A stretch of 64,000 bases of DNA from Litoreibacter meonggei. Lineage in GTDB: Bacteria; Pseudomonadota; Alphaproteobacteria; Rhodobacterales; Rhodobacteraceae. Positions 54,639 through 62,656 of the stretch are shown piece by piece. Where the stretch lies: assembly GCF_003663885.1 (NCBI RefSeq), contig NZ_RCCE01000005.1, positions 1-64,000 of the forward strand. Reading direction: 5' to 3'. The notes beneath the pieces were generated by a model, which saw only the letters and a list, made by a program, of their open reading frames with translations, was not told where the DNA came from and ran no database searches. A program made the translations under genes and the position numbers. Position 1 is the first letter of the stretch. The number at the start of each line of letters is the position of its first letter.

Positions 54639-54857
54639 ATGCTGAACTTCCTGATCCTTCTTTTCGCCATGAGCGCCAGCGGCGCAATCGGCTTCTATCT
54701 GGCTCGCGACCGCTACTTGGACCAAAGAAACAAGCAATTGCATGTGCTGGGATCGGAAATCCTGCGGATGCGCCGCCGCACACGCGATGCGGAGGCCCAG
54801 AGCGCCCGCTTCAAATCAGAGCGTGACCGGATACGCAAATCCAGCACACGGCGCTGA
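54639..54857 (+). CDS. small membrane-anchored coiled-coil protein, 72 aa
   Basis: This protein has one N-terminal membrane helix (about 2-21) and then a charged helix (RDRYLDQRNKQLHVLGSEIL to the end) predicted as coiled coil. A ribosome-binding site AAGGGAG precedes ATG 54639, 14 nt after the OmpA-like gene, so the two form an operon. Function unknown; it could be a small partner of the OmpA-like protein. Confidence 0.68.
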   Translation: MLNFLILLFAMSASGAIGFYLARDRYLDQRNKQLHVLGSEILRMRRRTRDAEAQSARFKSERDRIRKSSTRR

Positions 54858-54864
54858 GGCGCGG

Positions 54865-55299
54865 CTAAACAGAAATCGTCAACTTGGTCGGCGTTTCCAT
54901 CATCATATCTTGCAGTGCATCAAGCAGCGTATCGACGTTCACAGTCTCGGGGTTGACCATATCCGTCGAGAAGTAGCGCAGGAACGCTTTGCGTGTTTGC
55001 GCATTCATGCCTTGATGTAGCGCCATGGACCAAGTTGGGAACATGCGCTCGCGGACATCAGTGCAGGACAGCAGGATAATGTTGGCGTGACGTGGGTCGC
55101 GGGCGATGCGGTGATACAGTTCCGACACGTCGATCCGCCCACCTTCAATCACCTGAATAAAGTGATCGCCATTGTAATGGAGAAGGCCTGTCAGGTGCAG
55201 GCGCGCGTTGTTGCGTTTGCACGTTTCGATCAGGGACTTGGTGTCCAATTCCTCGGACGGGTTCCGCTGACTGTAATACACAAGGCGGGTGAGGTTCAT
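54865..55299 (-). CDS. BLUF-domain blue-light sensor
   Basis: The 144-aa protein is a single BLUF domain (residues 1-95) with a helical C-terminus. The flavin-contacting Tyr is in LTRLVYYSQRN (Tyr8), NNARLHLTGLLHYNGDHFIQVIEG carries the Asn and Gln of the hydrogen-bond switch, and FPTWSMALH holds the Trp/Met region. No output enzyme is fused. ATG 55299 follows GGGAGG; longer frames are unlikely. The light signal would act by protein-protein contact. Confidence 0.93.
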   Translation of the reverse strand: MNLTRLVYYSQRNPSEELDTKSLIETCKRNNARLHLTGLLHYNGDHFIQVIEGGRIDVSELYHRIARDPRHANIILLSCTDVRERMFPTWSMALHQGMNAQTRKAFLRYFSTDMVNPETVNVDTLLDALQDMMMETPTKLTISV

Positions 55300-55423
55300 G
55301 CTGGCCTCCCAGGTAATCGTTAAACAACATTTAGTATGTGTTGCGAGTAGCATACGGAATATCAAGTGAAACATGCCCGTTTGACCTGCTTATCCACAGA
55401 TAAACCAGCCAAGCCCACTCAAC

Positions 55424-55455
55424 AGAAAACGCCGCCCCAGTTTCCCGGAGCGGCG
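55424..55455 (-). terminator. intrinsic terminator of rpmI-rplT
   Basis: On the reverse strand CGCCGCTCC pairs with GGGGCGGCG (one T-G pair) around an 8-nt loop and is followed by TTTT. It begins 33 nt after the rplT stop. Confidence 0.75.
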
Positions 55456-55487
55456 CATACGCATCTGTTTTTCAGATGGTATAGATT

Positions 55488-55850
55488 TTAGGCCAGCGCA
55501 GCCTTGGCTTTTTCGACCACTGCCGCAAATGCGTCAGGCTCGTTTACGGCCAAGTCAGCCAGAACTTTGCGGTCAACTTCGATGCCAGCCAAAGACAGGC
55601 CGTTGATGAAGCGCGAGTATGTCATCGCTTCGTCGATGGCACGGCAGCCAGCGTTGATCCGTTGGATCCACAGCGCGCGGAAGTTACGCTTGCGGTTCTT
55701 ACGGTCACGTGTCGCGTATTGGTTCGCCTTGTCCACGGCTTGGCTAGCAACGCGGAACGTGTTCTTGCGGCGACCTTGGTAGCCTTTAGCGGCTTTGATG
55801 ATTTTCTTGTGGCGTGCGTGGGTTACGACGCCGGATGTAACTCTGGACAT
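55488..55850 (-). CDS. rplT: 50S ribosomal protein L20
   Basis: The 120-aa protein has [20 protein letters not shown] at the start and the conserved [20 protein letters not shown]. Cotranscribed with rpmI (12 nt apart). infC, the usual first gene, is not upstream. Confidence 0.97.
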   Translation of the reverse strand: MSRVTSGVVTHARHKKIIKAAKGYQGRRKNTFRVASQAVDKANQYATRDRKNRKRNFRALWIQRINAGCRAIDEAMTYSRFINGLSLAGIEVDRKVLADLAVNEPDAFAAVVEKAKAALA

Positions 55851-55862
55851 ATCAAATTCTCC

Positions 55863-56063
55863 TTAGCGCGCGTATGGCATATATTTTTTAACGATTTTCT
55901 CATCTGCTGCGCAGAGAAGAGTCGTACCGCGCGCGTTGCGGATAAACTTGGTAGAACGCTTGATCATGCCGTGGCGTTTGCCCGCTTGACCAGCTTTGAC
56001 GCGGCCCGAGGCCGTCATCGAAAAGCGCTTTTTAGCGCCTGATTTTGTCTTCATCTTCGGCAT
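55863..56063 (-). CDS. rpmI: 50S ribosomal protein L35
   Basis: The 66-aa protein begins [17 protein letters not shown] and has the basic pattern of L35 ([16 protein letters not shown]). The longer frame starting at 56153 lacks any homologous N-terminus; ATG 56063 is right. First gene of the rpmI-rplT pair. Confidence 0.97.
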   Translation of the reverse strand: MPKMKTKSGAKKRFSMTASGRVKAGQAGKRHGMIKRSTKFIRNARGTTLLCAADEKIVKKYMPYAR

Positions 56064-56195
56064 TTCCATCTCCTCAAAGATACGAGTGGTAAAACGCGCG
56101 ACTCGGCATGCCATTCGCCGGACGCACGGGTTGAGTGCGCTTCGTAGGACCAAAGCGCCGGCATTGCAAGCTATGGAATCGTGCTTGTGGCCTGT

Positions 56196-56420
56196 TTAGC
56201 GCACAAACCCCGCGACAACCCCGGTGAACACTTCGGGAAGGTCCGCAAATGTGTAGCCGCCCGGTGCATTATAAGCGGCATAGATGATCATCCCGCCAGA
56301 CACGACAGCCGCGATGGTTGCGACCCTAGGTGCGCTCCCGTCTAAAAAAGCCGAAAGCATGGCCGGAACCGTCAGCACGCCAATAACAATACCAAGTACA
56401 AGGATCAGGTCGTAGTCCAA
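56196..56420 (-). CDS. small membrane protein, 74 aa
   Basis: Two hydrophobic helices (about 5-25 and 33-51) with a short polar hairpin and a Gly-rich end (GYTFADLPEVFTGVVAGFVR). It lies between pyk and rpmI in the same direction, 30 nt after the pyk stop. I have no function; I believe similar proteins exist in Rhodobacterales. Confidence 0.7.
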   Translation of the reverse strand: MDYDLILVLGIVIGVLTVPAMLSAFLDGSAPRVATIAAVVSGGMIIYAAYNAPGGYTFADLPEVFTGVVAGFVR

Positions 56421-56450
56421 ATTCGCCTCCTAAAGCAGGAATGAGACGAT

Positions 56451-57902
56451 TTACTCAGGGTCGGAGCTGTAAATCAACCTTTCCTCGCACGGAGCCACAC
56501 GAAGAATGTTGGTTGTGCCCGGTTGGTTGAACGGAACGCCGGCGGTGACCACGATCTGGTCTTTCTCGGTTGCAAAGCCATCTTCGCGCGCAGCGCGGGC
56601 AGCGCTTACCACAGCGGTCTTAAACCGCTCCACCACGCCTGCGGTCACGACACAATGGGTGCCCCAACTTAGAGAAAGGCGCCGCGCAGTGCCCACCAAA
56701 GGCGTAAGAGCAATGATCGGCACATGCGGCCGCTCCCGCGAGACCAGCAGCGCAGTCGTACCGGACTGGGTAAAACAGCAGATCGCTTTGATATTGGTAG
56801 TCTCCGCAATTTCGCGGGCCGCAACAACAATACCGTCGGCAATCGTCGTTTTCTTGCCTCCGCGCTGCGACGCAATTATTTCGAGGTAGTTCGGATCGCT
56901 TTCCACCTCGATGGCCACGTTGTTCATGGTGGTCACAGCTTCGATAGGGAAGCTGCCAGCGGCAGATTCAGCGGACAGCATGATGGCGTCTGTGCCTTCA
57001 TAGATTGCGGTGGCCACGTCAGAAACCTCGGCGCGGGTGGGCATCGGGCTGTCGATCATCGACTCAAGCATTTGCGTCGCAACGATCACCGGTTTGGCAA
57101 CGATACGGCAACGGCGGATCAGGCGCTTCTGGATCGGCGGCACGTTTTGCACCGGCAATTCGACACCCAAGTCACCACGGGCAACCATGATGCCGTCAGA
57201 GACAGCAAGGATTTCGTCAAACGCCGTCACGGCGGCAGGTTTCTCGATTTTGGACAAGATCGCCGCGCGACCATCGGCCAGCGCACGGGCTTCAAGCACA
57301 TCTTCTGCACGCTGCACAAAGGACAGGGCAAGCCAATCGACACCCAGCTGGCAGACAAATTCCAGATCCTTGCGGTCTTTTTCAGACAAAGCAGCAAGAG
57401 GCAGCACCACATCCGGCACGTTCACACCCTTGCGGTTGGAGATAGTGCCGCCAACGACGACTTCGCAATTTGCGAAGTCCGCGCCGCAGTCTTTCACTTT
57501 CAGACGGATTTTGCCGTCATTCACCAGCAAGCTGGAGCCCGGTTCAAGGGCTGCGAAAATCTCTTTATGCGGCAGCTGTACGCGGGTCACATCACCCTCT
57601 GCGGCATCAAGGTCCAAGCGGAACGGCGACCCGACCATAAGTTCTTCTTCCTCGTTCGCAAAAACACCAACACGCAGTTTTGGCCCCTGAAGATCGGCCA
57701 AAATGGAAATCGGACGCCCCAGATCCTTCTCGATCTGCCGGATAATCTGGTGACGCACGCGAATTTCGCTGTGGTCGCCATGGGACATGTTCAGGCGGAA
57801 CACATCGGCACCAGCTTCAAACAAGGCGCGGATCATATCGTAGTCATTTGACGCCGGACCAAGGGTGGCCACGATTTTCACTTTGCGTAGTCGTCTGCTC
57901 AT
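56451..57902 (-). CDS. pyk: pyruvate kinase
   Basis: The 483-aa protein forms pyruvate and ATP from phosphoenolpyruvate and ADP. It starts RRLRKVKIVATLGPAS and has RLNMSHG, ILADLQGPKLRVG, ILSKIEKPAAVTAFDEI (catalytic Lys and Glu) and VARGDLGVELP. The C-terminal domain lacks a long effector extension. An in-frame ATG at 57938 is upstream; 57902 fits the family. Confidence 0.96.
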   Translation of the reverse strand: MSRRLRKVKIVATLGPASNDYDMIRALFEAGADVFRLNMSHGDHSEIRVRHQIIRQIEKDLGRPISILADLQGPKLRVGVFANEEEELMVGSPFRLDLDAAEGDVTRVQLPHKEIFAALEPGSSLLVNDGKIRLKVKDCGADFANCEVVVGGTISNRKGVNVPDVVLPLAALSEKDRKDLEFVCQLGVDWLALSFVQRAEDVLEARALADGRAAILSKIEKPAAVTAFDEILAVSDGIMVARGDLGVELPVQNVPPIQKRLIRRCRIVAKPVIVATQMLESMIDSPMPTRAEVSDVATAIYEGTDAIMLSAESAAGSFPIEAVTTMNNVAIEVESDPNYLEIIASQRGGKKTTIADGIVVAAREIAETTNIKAICCFTQSGTTALLVSRERPHVPIIALTPLVGTARRLSLSWGTHCVVTAGVVERFKTAVVSAARAAREDGFATEKDQIVVTAGVPFNQPGTTNILRVAPCEERLIYSSDPE

Positions 57903-58023
57903 AATTGTCCCTCGGGTGATAAATGTTAGCGGTATCATATGACGTATTCCGCACCATCCCGCAACTGGCGCTTTGCCACATTCAAGGCTATTCTACGGAA
58001 AATTGTAACAGGCAAAATACCCG

Positions 58024-58761
58024 GTGAGTGCTGAAAGCTATGAAATAGTGGGCGAAGCCCGCCCCTCGCGCATGATTTGCCTCTGTGACCATGCGACAAA
58101 TACCGTACCCGCAGGTCTTCCGGCGCGCCTTGGCCTTCCTCAGGAAGATATGGCCCGCCACATCGCCTACGACATCGGTGCAGAGGGCGTGACACGCGCC
58201 TTAGCAGATGCGTTCAACGGGCCAGCGCTGATGTCGCGGTTCTCCCGGCTGGTCATCGACCCGAACCGTGGCGAGGACGACCCGACGCTTTTGATGCGCC
58301 TCTATGACGGCTCGATCATTCCAGCCAATCGCACCGCCTGCCAACTGGAGCGCGAGCGCAGGCTCGACGCCTATCATCGACCCTATCACAACGCCGCCGC
58401 CGCCCTTGTTGCCCAACGAGAGACGCCAGTGATCGTGTCCATCCACAGCTTCACGCCACAATTAGCAGGCCGCCCACCGCGCCCTTGGCATGTGGGTGTC
58501 CTTTATGCCCATGACGAAAGGCTGGCTGCACCGCTGCTGCTACGGTTACGCGCCGAAAGCGATTTATGTGTCGGCGACAACGAACCCTATACTGGCCGCC
58601 TGCCCGGCGACACGATGGAGCGCCACGCTTTGACGCACGGGCACCTGCATGTCTTGATTGAATTGCGCAACGACCTCATCTCTACTGAGACACAACAACA
58701 GGCATGGGCGGCGCGACTTGCACCGATCATTACAACCGCCGTCGCGGATGCCGAAACTTGA
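58024..58761 (+). CDS. N-formylglutamate amidohydrolase
   Basis: The 245-aa protein has the family pattern: MICLCDHATNTVPAG at the N-terminus (metal/His region), SRLVIDPNRGEDDP, and HSFTPQLAGRPRPW-type motif (HSFTPQLAGR). It hydrolyses N-formyl-L-glutamate to formate and glutamate, the last step of one histidine degradation route; hut genes are not nearby. GTG 58024 is used. Upstream of the DUF1244 gene by 13 nt. Confidence 0.86.
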   Translation: MSAESYEIVGEARPSRMICLCDHATNTVPAGLPARLGLPQEDMARHIAYDIGAEGVTRALADAFNGPALMSRFSRLVIDPNRGEDDPTLLMRLYDGSIIPANRTACQLERERRLDAYHRPYHNAAAALVAQRETPVIVSIHSFTPQLAGRPPRPWHVGVLYAHDERLAAPLLLRLRAESDLCVGDNEPYTGRLPGDTMERHALTHGHLHVLIELRNDLISTETQQQAWAARLAPIITTAVADAET

Positions 58762-58774
58762 AGGAGCTTTGATC

Positions 58775-59074
58775 ATGGACGCCCAAACCAAACTGGAAGT
58801 GGAAGCCGCTGCCTTTCGCACCTTGCAAGCCCACCTGCAAAAACGCACCGACGTGCAAAACATCGACATGATGAACCTTGCGGGATTTTGCCGGAATTGC
58901 CTGAGCCGCTGGTATCAGGAAGCCGCCGCCGAGCGCGGCATCGAGATAAGCAAAGACGAGGCGCGGGAAGACTATTACGGGATGCCATATGGGGAATGGC
59001 GCGAGAAGTATCAGACGGAAGCCAATGACGCCCAGAAAGCAGCGTTCGAGATTTCGCATAAAGACGCCACTTAA
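58775..59074 (+). CDS. DUF1244 protein
   Basis: The 99-aa protein has the family signature NLAGFCRNCLSRWYQEAAAE and ends with YYGMPYGEWREKYQ. DUF1244 proteins are small helical proteins of unknown function, widely conserved in Alphaproteobacteria. ATG 58775 follows GAAGGAGC. It is cotranscribed with the N-formylglutamate amidohydrolase gene. Confidence 0.9.
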   Translation: MDAQTKLEVEAAAFRTLQAHLQKRTDVQNIDMMNLAGFCRNCLSRWYQEAAAERGIEISKDEAREDYYGMPYGEWREKYQTEANDAQKAAFEISHKDAT

Positions 59075-59145
59075 ACGACGCCACGTAACTGTGAATTGGG
59101 CCTCTGCGCGCTTATGTGCTAGGATATCGCCCAAAGGAGACCAAG

Positions 59146-59406
59146 ATGAAACGCCTGACCCTGATCGCCATTCTGGCCGCTTTGGCCCTGCCCGCAGCCG
59201 CCAGCCAAGCGCCCATGCGCGAGCACCTGAAGCAAGAGCTGCCCACATGGGGCTACTCCGACGTGAATGTAGATGGGCTGACCCGCGCGCAGGTCGTGCA
59301 TATCAACCACCTGCTGCATAGCAACAAATCACCCTCGCAAATTCGCGGCAATATCGGAGCTATCTTGGGAGACAGTCTATTGAAGACGCTGTTCGGACGC
59401 CAATGA
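59146..59406 (+). CDS. small secreted protein, 86 aa (paralogue 1)
   Basis: A signal peptide (about 1-20, ending AAAS) is followed by a 66-residue mature part with the pattern LPTWGYSDVNVDGLTRAQVVHINHLLHSN, then SPSQIRGNIGAILGD. AAAGGAGA precedes ATG 59146. It overlaps the next gene by 4 nt. The pattern resembles the next gene, so the two are probably an old duplication. Function unknown. Confidence 0.78.
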   Translation: MKRLTLIAILAALALPAAASQAPMREHLKQELPTWGYSDVNVDGLTRAQVVHINHLLHSNKSPSQIRGNIGAILGDSLLKTLFGRQ

Positions 59407-59690
59407 TCCGCGCAGGCCTCATCGCCACGCTGCTGGCGCTGGCCTCACCTGTGAGTGCCGCACCGAACGAGCAATTGCTGCGCTCTATCGAGCATCGGTT
59501 GGCGTTTTGGAACGTCGGCCCTGTGGACTACAACGCGCTGACGACCTCACAGGCGGCAGCTTTGCACATGAAGCTAACCAACGCCCCGTCGCGCTTCTCC
59601 GGGCGGTCACATATGTTCCGCCAGGAGTTGCTGACGATCCTAAGTTGGGACGGCAGCGAGAAGAACTACTCGCTCAACAAGTCAGACTAA
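59403..59690 (+). CDS. small secreted protein, 95 aa (paralogue 2)
   Basis: A signal peptide (about 1-20, ending VSAA) precedes a mature part with the pattern LAFWNVGPVDYNALTTSQAA, then LHMKLTNAPS and QELLTILSWD. It shares with the previous gene L-x-x-W, V-D-x-x-x-L-T-x-x-Q, L-H-x-x-L and a distal I-L, so they look homologous. The last codons overlap the convergent dat stop by 4 nt. Confidence 0.75.
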   Translation: MIRAGLIATLLALASPVSAAPNEQLLRSIEHRLAFWNVGPVDYNALTTSQAAALHMKLTNAPSRFSGRSHMFRQELLTILSWDGSEKNYSLNKSD

Positions 59691-60544
59691 AGCGCCTGCT
59701 TCATGCTTTCCTCAAGGTAGATTTCGCGCAGGCGCAGGGCTGACTTGCCCGGCTTTCCGTCACCCAAAGCAACCCCGTCAATTTCCACCACCGGCATAAC
59801 GAAGGTCGAGGCCGAGGTGATAAACGCCTCGTCCGCATTCTTGGCCTCTTCAATGGTGAAGGGCCGTTCTTCGATCTGCATCTGCGCCGCTTCGGCGTAG
59901 GCCAACACGGCAGCGCGGGTGATACCGTGCAGGATTTCGTGACCCAGATTGCGGGTGATGATCTTGCCATCCTTCACGATATAAGCGTTGTTGGAGCTAC
60001 CCTCGGTGACGTGCCCGTCTTCGACCATCCACGCATCATCGACCCCAGCAGCCTTGGCCATCATCTTGGCCATGGACGGAAACAGAAGCTGCGTCGTCTT
60101 GATGTCGCGGCGCGCCCAGCGTTGGTCTTCAACCGAAATCACCTTCATGCCGGTCGCAACCTTGGGGTTGTTTAGCAGGTTGGCCGTCTGGGTGAACAGC
60201 ACCACCGTCGGCGTCACGTCCTCGGACGGGAATGCGAAGTCACGGTCGCCGGGATTGCCCCGCGAGATTTGCAGATAGATCATGCCTTCGGTCAATTCGT
60301 TGCGCTTGACCAGTTGGTGATGCACCTCCAGCAGATCCTCGGTCGAGATCGGGTTCTGCATCTGCAACTCATCCAGCGAGCGTTTCAGGCGTTTGGCGTG
60401 ACCGTCAAAGGCGATGATCTTGCCGTCAAGGATCGACGTCACCTCATAGACCGCATCGGCAAACAGGAAGCCGCGATCAAAGACGGAGACCTTGGCCTCT
60501 TCTTCCGGCAGGTAGTCTCCGTTCACGTAAACGATGCGGCTCAT
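59687..60544 (-). CDS. dat: D-amino-acid aminotransferase (class IV PLP)
   Basis: The 285-aa enzyme has the class IV fold: VYVNGDYLPEEEAKVSVFDRGFLFADAVYEV at the start and the PLP Lys in RDIKTTQLLF, followed by GHVTEGSSNNAYIV. It most likely moves amino groups between D-amino acids and 2-oxoglutarate, forming D-glutamate; a branched-chain aminotransferase is an alternative, but the D-aminotransferase type fits the DgcA-DgcN neighbours. ATG 60544 is used; a frame extends to 60595. It lies 4 nt after dgcA. Confidence 0.82.
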   Translation of the reverse strand: MSRIVYVNGDYLPEEEAKVSVFDRGFLFADAVYEVTSILDGKIIAFDGHAKRLKRSLDELQMQNPISTEDLLEVHHQLVKRNELTEGMIYLQISRGNPGDRDFAFPSEDVTPTVVLFTQTANLLNNPKVATGMKVISVEDQRWARRDIKTTQLLFPSMAKMMAKAAGVDDAWMVEDGHVTEGSSNNAYIVKDGKIITRNLGHEILHGITRAAVLAYAEAAQMQIEERPFTIEEAKNADEAFITSASTFVMPVVEIDGVALGDGKPGKSALRLREIYLEESMKQAL

Positions 60545-60548
60545 GTAT

Positions 60549-61514
60549 TTATCCCCATAGTTCGGGCTTGGGCGCGTGGACCCCAGCCTTGTCAAAAATC
60601 AAAGGTTCATCGCGGTCTTCTGCCAGAAGCAGCGGGCCGTCAAGGTCGGTAAACGCCACGCCCTGCGCCAAAATGGTCGCCGGAGCCATCGCCAGCGACG
60701 ATCCGACCATGCAGCCGACCATCACGCCATAGCCCTGCGCCAGCCCCGCGTCCTTCAAGGCGAGCGCTTCTGTCAGGCCGCCGGTTTTGTCGAGCTTGAT
60801 GTTGATGACATCGTATTTTCCCTTGAGGGACGGCAGCGACGCGCGGTCGTGGCAAGCCTCGTCGGCGCAGACAGGCAGCGGGCGATCGATCTCGGCGAGC
60901 ATGTCGTCTTTGCCTGCGGGCAAGGGTTGCTCCACCAGCTTCACCCCAAGGCGCACCAGATGGGGGGCGAGGTCGGAATAGACCTCCGCCGTCCAACCTT
61001 CGTTGGCATCGATGATGATCGGCGTGTCGGGCGCGCCGCGACGCACGGCCTCTAGGCGGGGCATGTCGTCGGGGGTGCCGAGTTTGATTTTGAGCAGCGG
61101 GCGGTGACTGTGCTTGCGCGCGCTGGCTTCCATCGCGTCCGGCGCGGCCAGTGACAAGGTGTAGGCGGTGATTTCCGGCTTCGGCGCAGGCAAACCCAGC
61201 AAGTCCCAAACGCGGACGCCAGCTTTCTTGGCCTCCAAATCCCACAACGCACAATCGACCGCATTGCGCGCCGCCCCTGCGGGCAACGCACCTTGTAAGG
61301 CAGTGCGCGTGATCTCGGACGGCAGCGACAGAATTTCCGCGATCACGGAATCCAGTGTCTCGCCGTAGCGGGCGTAGGGCACACATTCCCCCTGCCCGAC
61401 CACGCCGTCGCGCTCCACGCGGACGGTCAGCACCTGCGCCTCGGTGCGGGAGCCGCGCGAGATGGTGAACACCTCCGCCAGTTGGAACACGTCCTTGGTG
61501 ACTGTGATGCTCAT
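60549..61514 (-). CDS. dgcA: enolase-superfamily racemase/epimerase, DgcA-like (N-acetyl-D-glutamate racemase)
   Basis: The 321-aa protein is of the muconate lactonising/dipeptide-epimerase type. Catalytic parts in order: LLKIKLGTP (KxK), IIDANEGW (Asp), VEQPLP (Glu), CADEACHD (Asp/Glu), NIKLDKTGG (second Lys) and the CMVGSS end. With DgcN next to it I assign it as the racemase that turns N-acetyl-D-glutamate into the L form, as described for marine bacteria; a peptidoglycan dipeptide epimerase (L-Ala-D/L-Glu) is the alternative. It lies 11 nt after dgcN. Confidence 0.82.
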   Translation of the reverse strand: MSITVTKDVFQLAEVFTISRGSRTEAQVLTVRVERDGVVGQGECVPYARYGETLDSVIAEILSLPSEITRTALQGALPAGAARNAVDCALWDLEAKKAGVRVWDLLGLPAPKPEITAYTLSLAAPDAMEASARKHSHRPLLKIKLGTPDDMPRLEAVRRGAPDTPIIIDANEGWTAEVYSDLAPHLVRLGVKLVEQPLPAGKDDMLAEIDRPLPVCADEACHDRASLPSLKGKYDVINIKLDKTGGLTEALALKDAGLAQGYGVMVGCMVGSSLAMAPATILAQGVAFTDLDGPLLLAEDRDEPLIFDKAGVHAPKPELWG

Positions 61515-61525
61515 AGCCGCCTCCC

Positions 61526-62527
61526 TTACAGTGCTTCCAGCGCATCCACGAGACGCTCCGCCCCGAAGCGGAACGGGTCGGTGGTGGGCAAGCCCATCCG
61601 GTCCTCGACTTGCTTGATGTAGGCGCGGGCTTCGTCCTCGGGCATGTGCTGCGTGTTAATGGAAATGCCGGTGACCTGACAGGCAGGATTGGCCACCCGC
61701 GCCATGGTCAACGCGGTTTCGCGTAGGGTTTCCAGCGAGGGTTGTTGATAGTCAGGCAGACCGCGCATGTGCTTGCGGGTCGGCTCGTGGCACAACACCA
61801 GCGCGTCGGGCTGGCCGCCATGGATCAGCGCCATGGTCACGCCGGAATAGGACACATGGTAGAGCGAGCCTTGGCCCTCGATATGATCCCAGTGGTCGTC
61901 GTCATTGTCGGGCGTCAGGTATTCCACAGCGCCCGCCATGAAGTCTGCGATCACCGCGTCCAGCGGCACGCCGCCACCGGTAATCAGGATGCCGGTTTGA
62001 CCTGTTGGGCGGAAGGTGGATTTCATCCCGCGCTTGAGCATTTCGGCGTCCATGCACAGGCCGGTATACATTTTGCCGACCGAGCAATCGGTGCCGACAG
62101 CAAGGCAACGCTTGCCGGTACGCTTCACACCATTGGCGATGGGGTAGGCCACAGATGGAATACGCACGTCGTGCAACGTGCCGCCATGGACCTTCGCCGC
62201 ACGCTGGATTTCGTTCTCGTCACGCAGCAGGTTGTGCAGGCCGGAGGCGATATCGTAGCCCATTTCCAGCGCCTGAACGAGCACCTCTTTCCATGCGTCG
62301 GAGATATAGCCGCCGCGATTTGCCACGCCGATCACCAGCGTTTTGGCCCCTGCATCCAGACCCTCTTGCAAGGTCATGTCGGTCAGACCCACGGTGGTGC
62401 CGCAGCCTTCCATGCGAAACTGGCCGACGGCGTTTTCGGGGCGCCAGTCCTTGATGCCTTGAGCGACTTTTGCGGACAGGGCGTCAGGTGCGTCGCCGAG
62501 GAACAGGAGGTATGGGGTCTGGATCAT
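61526..62527 (-). CDS. dgcN: DUF1611 protein, DgcN-like D-glutamate N-acetyltransferase
   Basis: The 333-aa protein has a Rossmann-like N-terminal domain (YLLFLGDAPDALSAKVAQG), then a P-loop-like C-terminal domain with VGTDCSVGKMYTGL, and HEPTRKHMRGLPDY. DUF1611 members were characterised as DgcN, which acetylates D-glutamate. Combined with dgcA and dat the operon would convert D-amino acids, through D-glutamate, into N-acetyl-L-glutamate. The first gene of the unit, with a 129-nt gap to the upstream isomerase. Confidence 0.85.
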   Translation of the reverse strand: MIQTPYLLFLGDAPDALSAKVAQGIKDWRPENAVGQFRMEGCGTTVGLTDMTLQEGLDAGAKTLVIGVANRGGYISDAWKEVLVQALEMGYDIASGLHNLLRDENEIQRAAKVHGGTLHDVRIPSVAYPIANGVKRTGKRCLAVGTDCSVGKMYTGLCMDAEMLKRGMKSTFRPTGQTGILITGGGVPLDAVIADFMAGAVEYLTPDNDDDHWDHIEGQGSLYHVSYSGVTMALIHGGQPDALVLCHEPTRKHMRGLPDYQQPSLETLRETALTMARVANPACQVTGISINTQHMPEDEARAYIKQVEDRMGLPTTDPFRFGAERLVDALEAL

Positions 62528-62656
62528 GGCAGGTCTCCGTATGCGTGCTGATTTGCAGGCAGCATAGGAGGGCCTGCTTCGAAATTTGTCCGTGATATCC
62601 TGACTTGTGGTGTGGACGTAGAAGAAACCGCCGTTTGTGCGCCAGTTTGTCGAAGA

